A stretch of DNA of 64,000 bases from Prostheceraeus crozeri (taxonomy: Eukaryota > Platyhelminthes > Polycladida > Euryleptidae), in assembly GCA_907163375.1 (NCBI GenBank), contig CAJQUW010012931.1, positions 62,001-126,000 of the forward strand, written 5' to 3'. Positions 54,645-61,153 of the stretch are shown in pieces; position 1 is the first letter of the stretch, and each line of letters starts with the position of its first letter. The notes below the pieces were generated by a model. It was not told the DNA's origin. It did not search any database and saw nothing but the letters and a program-made list of their open reading frames with translations. The position numbers and the translations under genes were made by a program.

Positions 54645-55001
54645 ATGGCGAAACGTAAAATGACGAAACGTAAAAGTCAAAAGTTTTCTTCAGCCATTCA
54701 AGCTCTCCGACGAATGAAAGCAAATCAGCGATACAATGCTATACGACATGCCAACGATAAATTCATTCATGAAATTATTTCTCATGTGAGAAAGTTGAGG
54801 ACGAAGAAATTAGCACCAAAACAACGAAAGTTACTTAAGCGATATGCTACGAAATTGCGTTTCATCTCCAATCCTAAAGTCACCCTTCAAAGAAAGAGGA
54901 AAACTCTAACACAAAAGGGCGGTTTCCTTTCAGCAATACTTCCGATGTTAGCTCCTGTCGTGGGTAACCTATTGGGAAATATCTTTGGCTCTAAGCGTTA
55001 A
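54645..55001 (+). CDS. Basic protein with hydrophobic C-terminus (core/membrane-active type)
   Basis: It has 118 residues. The first 90 are very basic (AKRKMTKRKSQKF, KLRTKKLAPKQRKLLKRYAT), then GGFLSAILPMLAPVVGNLLG forms a hydrophobic amphipathic tail ending in FGSKR. Similar small basic genes with a glycine-rich hydrophobic tail are common in Polintons and resemble adenovirus core or membrane-lytic proteins. It is likely packaged with DNA. It has an ATGCAAAT box upstream and a good AAAAATGG start context. Confidence 0.6.
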   Translation: MAKRKMTKRKSQKFSSAIQALRRMKANQRYNAIRHANDKFIHEIISHVRKLRTKKLAPKQRKLLKRYATKLRFISNPKVTLQRKRKTLTQKGGFLSAILPMLAPVVGNLLGNIFGSKR

Positions 55002-55003
55002 TT

Positions 55004-55011
55004 ATGCAAAT
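55004..55011 (+). promoter_or_regulatory. ATGCAAAT motif, 29 bases before the ATPase start
   Basis: Plus strand, between the basic gene and the ATPase. It supports choosing the ATG at 55033 as the ATPase start. Confidence 0.55.
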
Positions 55012-55032
55012 GTTGAGTCTCAAAGTAATAAA

Positions 55033-55650
55033 ATGGATTTCAGACTTCAATGTGATAAAGTTCTGACTGTATCAGGTCCATCTCATGCAGGTAAAACTGT
55101 TTTCACGCTGAATTTATTGGATAAAAGAAGGGAGTTGTTTAGGGAAGCTATCAATCGAGTGATTTGGTGTTATGGTATTTATCAACCGTCGCTGTTTCAG
55201 GAATTGCAAAGTCGCAACTTTATTCGACATGAAGGAATTATTGCAGTGGATAAACTTCAGTCTAATGATGTTGTTGTATTGGATGATTTATTAAAAGAAA
55301 GTAAGAATTCAAAAGATGTTACAGATATGTTCACTCGCGCAGCACACCATAAAAGGTGCTTTATCATCTATATCACACAAAATTTGTTTCCTGATGGAAA
55401 AGAAGCTCGTACACGAAACCTGAATACACACTATTATGCTATTTTCAAGAATCCGCGAGATAAAAGTCAATTTGAAATTTTAGCGCGACAAGTTGCACCC
55501 AGAGGATCAAAAGCCTTAATTGAAATTTTTCAAGCAGCTACTGAAAAACCATACGGTTACTTATTCATTGACTTTACGCAAGAGTGTCCGGAAGAATTTA
55601 GATTTCGAAGTGATATTTTGAAAACTCCCATGATTATCTACAAACTATGA
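55033..55650 (+). CDS. FtsK/HerA-type genome-packaging ATPase
   Basis: It has 205 residues from ATG 55033. Walker A is GPSHAGKT (15-22) and Walker B is VVVLDD (80-85), followed by an arginine-containing AAHHKRCF and a sensor-like IYITQN. This is the A32-like packaging ATPase shared by Polintons, virophages, adenovirus-like and giant viruses, which pumps DNA into the capsid. Length matches the family (about 200-250). The stop overlaps the next start (ATGA). An upstream non-ATG extension to 54985 would overlap the promoter motif and is unlikely. Confidence 0.88.
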   Translation: MDFRLQCDKVLTVSGPSHAGKTVFTLNLLDKRRELFREAINRVIWCYGIYQPSLFQELQSRNFIRHEGIIAVDKLQSNDVVVLDDLLKESKNSKDVTDMFTRAAHHKRCFIIYITQNLFPDGKEARTRNLNTHYYAIFKNPRDKSQFEILARQVAPRGSKALIEIFQAATEKPYGYLFIDFTQECPEEFRFRSDILKTPMIIYKL

Positions 55651-56339
55651 GTTCTTATTCTCGCATGATTGTTATTCCTCAGGATGAATATGTACAATTG
55701 ACTGCCATGCAGCAAGTAAAGCAACCTCTTGCAAATCAAATGTATAGGAAAGAAATAGATTATCAGCAAAATGTTCACATCAAAGATCCACATCGTGCTG
55801 TATTATTACAATCGGAAACTGTTGAGCAATTAAAAAACTTGAAGAATAAGATGCGTGACTCTGTATCGACTGCAACACCTTTAGCATCTCGCGCACATGC
55901 CATATCTCTTTTCAACAGTATTGAACCCCATCTCAATGTAAATGATAGAGGAGAAATCATTACAGATGAAAATAAAGTGATTGATGCTTCACGTTATGAA
56001 GACTTGATTCAGTATGCGACACGTAGAAAGCGCCGTCAGGGCTATGTTCCACCTGGTTGGTCATACTTTCTTAAACTATTGAAAAAGCATAATGTACCAA
56101 AATTTGCTTTGAATAATGAGACATTGAAAGAACTTGATTCAACAGTGGCTACTGCTCCAATGCTTCAGACGATGAAAATGCCAACAAATTGGTTTAAGGC
56201 GTCACCTGCTACATCCCCTCCCACACTCACTAAGCAAACAAGAGGAAGAACTCGACGTAGATCTACATCGCCACTAAAACTAGTAAAAGGAAAACGTAAA
56301 ACAGCTCCTCCCAGGAAATACATGTTCTCAGACTATTAA
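55647..56339 (+). CDS. Conserved Polinton-type protein, probably virion-associated
   Basis: It has 230 residues, with its ATG overlapping the ATPase stop. The N-terminal part has MIVIPQDEYVQLTAMQQ and HRAVLLQSETVEQLKNLKN (coiled-coil-like). The middle has SRYEDLIQYATRRKRRQGYV, PPGWSYFLKLLKKHNVPKF and a basic C-terminal tail (RGRTRRRSTSPLKLVKGKRK). It lies between packaging ATPase and integrase. I recognise the overall pattern from Polinton-like elements but know no defined activity. The basic tail may bind DNA. Confidence 0.55.
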   Translation: MSSYSRMIVIPQDEYVQLTAMQQVKQPLANQMYRKEIDYQQNVHIKDPHRAVLLQSETVEQLKNLKNKMRDSVSTATPLASRAHAISLFNSIEPHLNVNDRGEIITDENKVIDASRYEDLIQYATRRKRRQGYVPPGWSYFLKLLKKHNVPKFALNNETLKELDSTVATAPMLQTMKMPTNWFKASPATSPPTLTKQTRGRTRRRSTSPLKLVKGKRKTAPPRKYMFSDY

Positions 56340-56340
56340 T

Positions 56341-56556
56341 ATGAAGCAGATGTGTTGCTTGCCATGTAATGAGCCGCCAGAGGTGAATGTCGTTGTCACT
56401 TGCACTTGCTGCGCCAGCTCTCACAATGAAACCCCTAAGCAATGTGAACACGATCGCAAAACCGCTAAAGCTAAATGCTGCAGTTGTTGTAAATGTAGAA
56501 AGGCAAGAAAGCAAAAAGATGAGAAGGAGGAAAAAGAGTCAGTCGTCATCGACTGA
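56341..56556 (+). CDS. Cysteine-rich frame overlapping the integrase start
   Basis: It has 71 residues, 14 of them cysteines, arranged as CCLPC, CTCC, and CCSCCKC, ending in a charged KQKDEKEEKES. It starts two bases after the previous stop and overlaps the integrase N-terminal region in another frame. The tight spacing and high cysteine content suggest a real small metal-binding protein rather than chance. Alternatively, the cysteine codons may be a by-product of the overlapping frame. Confidence 0.5.
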   Translation: MKQMCCLPCNEPPEVNVVVTCTCCASSHNETPKQCEHDRKTAKAKCCSCCKCRKARKQKDEKEEKESVVID

Positions 56557-57607
56557 ACGTTTGAAGTCAATCTATTATGATGTAAAACATCCGGCAGGAT
56601 TTGCATCGATCAAGAAATTATCAAAAGCGAGTGGTCTTCCACAATCACAAGTGAAACGATGGTTAAAGGGTCAGGCTACCTATACACTCCACAAACAAGC
56701 GAAAAAGAAGTACCGCACCCGCCATTATATTGTTCATGACATCGATGAACAGTGGCAAGCAGATTTGTGCGATGTTGCCTCCATTTCAAAACATAACTCG
56801 GGCAATAATTTTATTTTAACCGTCATTGATATTTTCTCGCGTTATGCGTGGGCTCAACCTTTAAAAACTAAAGAAGGGAAAGGAGTAGCAAAAGCATTCC
56901 AAACAATTTTTCGAGAAGGTCGGATTCCAAAAAGAATTCAGAGTGATCAAGGAAAAGAGTTTGAAAATCAGCATGTGAGAAGATTATTTGAGAGGCATGA
57001 CATTGAGTTGTTTAGTGTAAAGAGTGCTTATAAAGCTGCACTCGTTGAACGTTTTAATCGCACATTAAAAAATCGCTTGTGGCGACATTTTACTGCCAAC
57101 TTAACACAAAATTGGACAAAGGTTCTACAAGATACACTCCATGCCTACAATCACTCTATCCATCGTTCTATTGGACTCAGACCAGTAGATGTAAATGCTG
57201 ACAATGTAGATAAAGTGCGCGAATCATTCCAACGTAAACGCACTCATTTGAAAAGTGATGTGAAAATTGGTGATAAAGTTCGTATCTCAAAAGTGAAAAG
57301 TGTTTTTGCTAAAGGGTACCTTCCGAATTGGACAGAGGAGGTATTTACAGTATCAAGGATTAATCAAAAAGACTCTCCGACCACCTACAAGTTGAAAGAT
57401 TATGATAATGAAGAAATTGAGGGTAGCTTTTACCGCGATGAGATTGAGGTAGTCACTGAAAGTGAAACATATTTGGTAGAGAAAATCATTCGATGTAAAA
57501 AACGGCAAGGTGAAGAATGGTGTCTTGTTAAATGGAGTGGTTACCCTTCAAGTATGAACTCTTGGATGCGTCGTGCCGACATCTTTCATCTAAGTGATCG
57601 ACAGTGA
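56387..57607 (+). CDS. Polinton integrase (RVE, DDE) with chromodomain
   Basis: The frame is 406 residues; the true start is probably the methionine at residue 45 (56519), which reduces overlap with the cysteine-rich frame. The order is a helix-turn-helix-like N-terminal part (SIKKLSKASGLPQSQVKRWL), an RVE core with WQADLCDV (Asp 126), RIQSDQGKEFENQ (Asp 187) and ALVERFNRTLKNR (Glu 221), an SH3-like region (KIGDKVRISKVK) and a C-terminal chromodomain (YLVEKIIRCKKRQGEEWCLV, KWSGYP). It inserts the element into host DNA, and the chromodomain may steer it to marked chromatin. This domain order is diagnostic of Polintons. Confidence 0.93.
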   Translation: MSLSLALAAPALTMKPLSNVNTIAKPLKLNAAVVVNVERQESKKMRRRKKSQSSSTERLKSIYYDVKHPAGFASIKKLSKASGLPQSQVKRWLKGQATYTLHKQAKKKYRTRHYIVHDIDEQWQADLCDVASISKHNSGNNFILTVIDIFSRYAWAQPLKTKEGKGVAKAFQTIFREGRIPKRIQSDQGKEFENQHVRRLFERHDIELFSVKSAYKAALVERFNRTLKNRLWRHFTANLTQNWTKVLQDTLHAYNHSIHRSIGLRPVDVNADNVDKVRESFQRKRTHLKSDVKIGDKVRISKVKSVFAKGYLPNWTEEVFTVSRINQKDSPTTYKLKDYDNEEIEGSFYRDEIEVVTESETYLVEKIIRCKKRQGEEWCLVKWSGYPSSMNSWMRRADIFHLSDRQ

Positions 57608-57610
57608 TTC

Positions 57611-57618
57611 ATGCAAAG
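57611..57618 (+). promoter_or_regulatory. ATGCAAAG motif, 38 bases before a virion gene block
   Basis: Plus strand, immediately after the integrase stop. It heads the block 57649-59845 (basic protein, major capsid, protease), whose members are only 2 bases apart or overlap. Confidence 0.55.
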
Positions 57619-57648
57619 TTGTAACTAACAATGTTTAGGGTTTGAGCT

Positions 57649-58104
57649 ATGAATCCAACTGCCTCATTTTATTCACGACCCTCCTATGTAAGTGGTGGAG
57701 GACAAATTTACATCGGCGCTCGCCGCCAACGTGGAGGTAGCATACTTGGTGCACTGAAATCTGTTGTAGCACCTCTCATATCCAATGTCGGTAGATCTTT
57801 AAAACGAAATGTTTTAAGTAATGCCGTTGGCTTTGCTGGTGATGTTGCTAGTGATCTTTCCAGAGGTAGAAGTTTTAAGAGCAGTTTGTTGAATCGTGGG
57901 AAGGAACGCGGTTTAAAAACATTGAAGCAGACCTTTGCTGGTGTTACTCAAGGAAAGAAATCACCTAAACGAATGAAAAAAGGAAGGAGGAAACATCGCG
58001 GAGCTGGTAAGGCGCGATCTTCAGTCAAAAGGCATTCACGCAAACGTCGCAGAGGCTCTAATCATTCATCAGGCGCTAAACGACGACGCTGCTATAACTT
58101 CTAA
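57649..58104 (+). CDS. Basic amphipathic virion protein (adenovirus pX/pVI-like)
   Basis: It has 151 residues. After a short N-terminus there is a glycine-rich junction and a hydrophobic amphipathic segment (GGSILGALKSVVAPLI), then SNAVGFAGDVASDLSRG, and a strongly basic second half (KKSPKRMKKGRRKHRGAGKA, KRHSRKRRRGSNH). The layout of a membrane-active helix plus a DNA-binding tail matches core and lytic proteins of adenovirus-like capsids. It lies directly before the major capsid gene, with two bases between. A related composition is seen at 54645. Confidence 0.6.
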   Translation: MNPTASFYSRPSYVSGGGQIYIGARRQRGGSILGALKSVVAPLISNVGRSLKRNVLSNAVGFAGDVASDLSRGRSFKSSLLNRGKERGLKTLKQTFAGVTQGKKSPKRMKKGRRKHRGAGKARSSVKRHSRKRRRGSNHSSGAKRRRCYNF

Positions 58105-58106
58105 TC

Positions 58107-59384
58107 ATGGAGTGTAAAACTTCCGGTTTTTGTTTGTTCGATCAACAAGCCATACAGACAGATATTCTTAGTTCAAGTATTGTAGATTATCATCCTCGAA
58201 CAGCTGAGAATGCTGGCCCCATTGAATTTGTTATTCCTGGTGGTAGTGATGACTACATAGATTTGAGTTATGCGATGCTTGATTTGAGGTTTAGAATTCA
58301 GCAAGCAGATGGAACTGCTATTGACGATGCACATAAAGTTGGACTGAACAATTTACCATTGACTACATTACTTCGTGATGTTTCTCTAACGATTGGAGAG
58401 CAGCAGGTGGAAGGTGGTCAAAGCGATTATCCCTATAAATCATATTTCAATCATGTATCACAGTTTCATCCAGCAGCACAAAAAAGTCATATGGAAGCCA
58501 TGGGATGGTACAGAGATGAAGCAGGAAAATTTGATGTTGAAACAAACAGTGGCTTTGTAAAGCGATCTGCTATGATTAAAGATAGTAGAGTATGTCAGCT
58601 ATATGGTCCGCTGAATTTAGACTTCTTTAGACAGTCAAAGTTTTTACTGTGTAATACCAGCATGCGACTCAAGCTGACATTGAATAAGCCTGAATTTGCG
58701 CTGAATGCATTTGCTAAAGTTGACAATTTTAGAATTCATGTGGAAGATATTGCACTTTACATTCGTCGAGTAGTACCGAATCCAAGTGTCATTAGAGGGC
58801 ATGCTGAAGGCCTTAACCGCCAAAATGCCATTTACCCCGTTCAGCATACAAAGCTTCTCACCTTTACAATTCCGAAAGATCAAAAGAGTTTCATGAAAGA
58901 TGGCCTCTTTCCATCGGAAGCACCGAAGCTCCTCATGGTGGCAATGGTTGAAAATGATGCATTTAATGGTAATATAAAGAAGAATCCTTTCAATTTTAAA
59001 CACAATCAGTTAAGTGAAATTGCTTTACGTGTAAATGGTGTGAGTCATCCTGGTCCACCCTACAAACCAGATTTTGCTTCGGATCAATTTATGCGCAGTT
59101 ATGTTGATTTTATGGATGTCTTTGGCTTTTACAATACGGATGACACCAACGGACTGACTATGAAAGAGTTTAAGAGTGGATATACTATTTATGCATTTGA
59201 TTTGACTGCTGACAGCGATATTAGTGCACCCTATCGTCAAGCGAACGTGCCTCATAATATTCGTTTGGATTTGACGTTCAAAAGAACACTACCTGAGACG
59301 ATCAATGTATTAATTTATGCAGTCTTCGATTCAAATATTGAAATTACAAAGTATCGTGACGTGATTCTTCAGTATAATCGTTAA
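58107..59384 (+). CDS. Major capsid protein candidate (double jelly-roll)
   Basis: It has 425 residues. Recognisable family blocks are SSIVDYHPRTAENAGPIEFV, GGSDDYIDLSYAMLDLRFRI, LLRDVSLTIGEQQVEGGQSD (with YPYKSYF), FRQSKFLLCNTSMRLKLTLN, NPFNFKHNQLSEIALRVNG and SGYTIYAFDLTADSD. This is the widespread capsid-type protein of invertebrate Polintons (often listed as F54H12.2-like). Length fits a compact double jelly-roll, but the fold is inferred, not shown. It sits between the basic virion protein and the maturation protease, the expected place. Its stop overlaps the protease start (TAATG). Confidence 0.75.
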   Translation: MECKTSGFCLFDQQAIQTDILSSSIVDYHPRTAENAGPIEFVIPGGSDDYIDLSYAMLDLRFRIQQADGTAIDDAHKVGLNNLPLTTLLRDVSLTIGEQQVEGGQSDYPYKSYFNHVSQFHPAAQKSHMEAMGWYRDEAGKFDVETNSGFVKRSAMIKDSRVCQLYGPLNLDFFRQSKFLLCNTSMRLKLTLNKPEFALNAFAKVDNFRIHVEDIALYIRRVVPNPSVIRGHAEGLNRQNAIYPVQHTKLLTFTIPKDQKSFMKDGLFPSEAPKLLMVAMVENDAFNGNIKKNPFNFKHNQLSEIALRVNGVSHPGPPYKPDFASDQFMRSYVDFMDVFGFYNTDDTNGLTMKEFKSGYTIYAFDLTADSDISAPYRQANVPHNIRLDLTFKRTLPETINVLIYAVFDSNIEITKYRDVILQYNR

Positions 59385-59845
59385 TGAGTTGGTTGACTGC
59401 TGACGATATTAAGACTAAAGTGCAGCGTAATGCAGACGAAGCGACGTTGAAAGCTTTCGATAATGTCTATTCACTCGATACCTTACCACCTGCAGTAAAT
59501 CACTATCCCATCTTTATTGTGCTAAACACTCATTCACAGAATTTAGGCGGTGAGCATTGGAAAGCGATCTTTATTGGAGAAGACCGACGTGGTGAACTAT
59601 TTGACTCTCTTGCTCAACCTCCAAATATACCAACACAGCAGTGGTTGAGAAAACATACGCGTCAATATCAGCGAAATGAACGCATACTACAACATCCACT
59701 TTCATCAACGTGTGGTGCTTTTGTACTGTACTTCATCTTAAGACGTTTACATGTATCTCGATTTGCATCTGTTATTCAAAACTTTTCATGTAATCCATCC
59801 TCTAATGAAAAAATGATTTGTAAGTTCTATCATGATTTGAAATAA
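59384..59845 (+). CDS. Adenovirus-type maturation cysteine protease
   Basis: It has 153 residues. The catalytic order His-Asp-Cys fits the C5/Ulp1 class: GGEHWKAIFI (His 58), GELFDSLAQPP (Asp 74), and SSTCGAFVLYFILRRL (Cys 110). The protease cleaves capsid precursors during virion maturation. It overlaps the end of the capsid gene by one base. An AATAAA lies at the stop codon (59841), so this is the last gene of the plus-strand block, facing the minus-strand block. Confidence 0.88.
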   Translation: MSWLTADDIKTKVQRNADEATLKAFDNVYSLDTLPPAVNHYPIFIVLNTHSQNLGGEHWKAIFIGEDRRGELFDSLAQPPNIPTQQWLRKHTRQYQRNERILQHPLSSTCGAFVLYFILRRLHVSRFASVIQNFSCNPSSNEKMICKFYHDLK

Positions 59846-59876
59846 AAACATCATGTTGGAAAAATTGTTTTTTATT
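59841..59876. terminator. Convergent polyadenylation signals
   Basis: AATAAA on the plus strand (59841-59846) and AATAAA on the minus strand (59876-59871) lie 24 bases apart at the ends of the protease and the TBP-like gene. Each signal overlaps its own stop codon. Very compact convergent gene ends. Confidence 0.65.
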
Positions 59877-60417
59877 TTACAATCCGCTGGGTACGTACAT
59901 ACTCAATGAGATAGTCTAGGATCATATTTGCTTGTACATGAGATTTTAGTCCAGTAATGATCACTTTACTATTATGAAAGATTGCCACATGCACAGGTAA
60001 CCAACAACTAATGAGAGCTGCAGGAAAAAGTTCGGGTTCATAACACAAACTGTAACTGCTGGTACGAATCTTCAAAAATGATAGACTGTCACTCAATTGA
60101 GTAGAGATCACCATATTGTCCACAGTCAGATTCGACATCACACACCTCTCCCTCTTCCATATCCGACGTAGTAGTCTTTGTAGCTCTAAGCGCATTGACT
60201 GCGCCGATGAATGAGAAAGGGCGCCGAGAATCTGTACAGTCCCATTTGGGAAGAGTTGAAGATTCCGTGAATTGTTCATCTTCACCACTAACATTTGAGG
60301 ACGACCCGGGTAATACTTGCTGTTTGGAAGCTGTTGGTGTAATGTTGTGAGATCGATTTTGGTATAGAGTCTGAAGCGACGGAGAATGTTGACGATGGTG
60401 TAGCGATGGCGCTTCAT
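59872..60417 (-). CDS. TATA-binding protein (TBP) homologue encoded by the Polinton
   Basis: From ATG 60417 this is 181 residues, the size of the TBP core alone. Two repeated lobes are visible. Lobe 1 (about 5-86): YTIVNILRRFRLYTKIDL, SKYYPGRPQMLVVKM, LQLFPNGTVQILGALS. Lobe 2 (about 97-178): LTVDNMVISTQLSD, SLCYEPELFPAALISCW, VHVAIFHNSKVIITGLK. They line up in order with eukaryotic TBP blocks NIVSTVNLGCKLDL, EYNPKRFAAVIMRI, IFSSGKMVCTGAKS, then IQNMVGSCDV, SYEPELFPGLIYRM and IFVSGKVVLTGAK. Most DNA-contact phenylalanines are kept. TBP recruits RNA polymerase to promoters in the nucleus. It is strongly diverged, so not a recent host copy. The overlapping frame 60089-60739 shares part of its DNA. 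Confidence 0.82.
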   Translation of the reverse strand: MKRHRYTIVNILRRFRLYTKIDLTTLHQQLPNSKYYPGRPQMLVVKMNNSRNLQLFPNGTVQILGALSHSSAQSMRLELQRLLRRIWKRERCVMSNLTVDNMVISTQLSDSLSFLKIRTSSYSLCYEPELFPAALISCWLPVHVAIFHNSKVIITGLKSHVQANMILDYLIEYVRTQRIVK

Positions 60418-60739
60418 GATGAAAGAATGAGTAAATTGAGCGATGTACCTTCCTTTTATACTTTTCCCAACTACCTTGATGAAATGTGAAGTTAGTATGA
60501 AGTTGGGAATGATAGAGTTGAATTCGCCGATTGTTGACGCGCAACCAGATGCGATTTCCAATACGTGAATGTCTTTTCATATAGAAGTATTTTAAATCCT
60601 TCATGATATGATGTAGAGATTGAAAATGACGATAAGATAAAGCAAACTCTCTTCTCACATTTCCAGTTGAATCTTTGAAATAGACGTTTCGATCATGATC
60701 CGTTTCAATACGTTGTAGGGAATCTAATTTCCAACTCAT
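60089..60739 (-). CDS. Small DNA-binding-type protein, paralogue 1 (PC4-like fold possible)
   Basis: The first 110 residues (MSWKLDSLQRIETDHDRNVY, FALSYRHFQSLHHIMKDLKY, GNRIWLRVNNRRIQLYHSQL, WEKYKRKVHRSIYSFF) repeat the pattern of the neighbouring gene at 60762. The strand-strand-helix layout with LS.RHF..L..I reminds me of the PC4/p15 single-stranded DNA-binding fold, but this is a guess. The last 100 residues are low-complexity and overlap the TBP-like gene in another frame, so they may or may not be used. An ATGCAAAT box lies 35 bases upstream on the same strand. Confidence 0.55.
   Translation of the reverse strand: MSWKLDSLQRIETDHDRNVYFKDSTGNVRREFALSYRHFQSLHHIMKDLKYFYMKRHSRIGNRIWLRVNNRRIQLYHSQLHTNFTFHQGSWEKYKRKVHRSIYSFFHHEAPSLHHRQHSPSLQTLYQNRSHNITPTASKQQVLPGSSSNVSGEDEQFTESSTLPKWDCTDSRRPFSFIGAVNALRATKTTTSDMEEGEVCDVESDCGQYGDLYSIE
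60452..60460 (-). promoter_or_regulatory. TATAAAAGG upstream of the TBP-like gene
   Basis: A consensus TATA sequence on the minus strand lies 35-43 bases before the TBP-like start. It also encodes part of a conserved KYKRK segment in the upstream gene, so it may be coincidental. Confidence 0.3.
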
Positions 60740-60761
60740 GGTGTGTGATAGTCATGTCTGA

Positions 60762-61118
60762 TTAAGATTTGCATAGTAGGGCGATGAACTCACGACGAAT
60801 AAATGTCATGATGGAGCGATGTATGTATCTTCTATACTTCTCCCAATTGTATTTGCGAAATGAGAAACAGTTTGCGGAATGAGAATGGTAGATTTGAATT
60901 TCATTTCTGTAATGTTGAAGCCAAACTTGATCACCCAGGGAGATGAATCTTAATGTTTCAAAATATTCCAAATCCCTCATGATATCATTGAGGTTGACAA
61001 ATTGTCGCCATGTTAATGTAATTCCTCTTGATGTATGACCATGAGAATTTTTGAAATGTACGTTTCCATCACGATCAACTCTGATATATTGTAGAGAGTC
61101 CAAAATCCAAGTCTTCAT
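60762..61118 (-). CDS. Small DNA-binding-type protein, paralogue 2
   Basis: It has 118 residues from ATG 61118 (MKTWILDSLQYIRVDRDGNV). It matches paralogue 1 throughout: GITLTWRQFVNLNDIMRDLE, LGDQVWLQHYRNEIQIYHSH, WEKYRRYIHRSIMTFI. A tandem gene duplication within the element. It starts head-to-head with the plus-strand gene at 61154, with only 35 bases between the starts. Confidence 0.6.
   Translation of the reverse strand: MKTWILDSLQYIRVDRDGNVHFKNSHGHTSRGITLTWRQFVNLNDIMRDLEYFETLRFISLGDQVWLQHYRNEIQIYHSHSANCFSFRKYNWEKYRRYIHRSIMTFIRREFIALLCKS
60767..60774 (-). promoter_or_regulatory. ATGCAAAT motif, 35 bases before paralogue 1 (minus strand)
   Basis: The only minus-strand copy that lies in front of a gene, and that gene is also on the minus strand. 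It overlaps the end of paralogue 2. Confidence 0.55.
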
Positions 61119-61124
61119 GATGTT

Positions 61125-61132
61125 ATGCAAAG
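61125..61132 (+). promoter_or_regulatory. ATGCAAAG motif between divergent genes
   Basis: It is 29 bases before the plus-strand start at 61154 and 7 bases above the minus-strand start at 61118. A TATAAAAA run (61147-61154) follows. It could be a very short shared promoter. Confidence 0.5.
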
Positions 61133-61153
61133 TTGCAGATTAGCAATATAAAA

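Noticed and set aside
56599-59768. Two further ATGCAAAT copies (56599 and 59761, minus strand) as promoters
   Set aside because: Both lie inside plus-strand genes with no minus-strand gene start nearby; probably coincidence.
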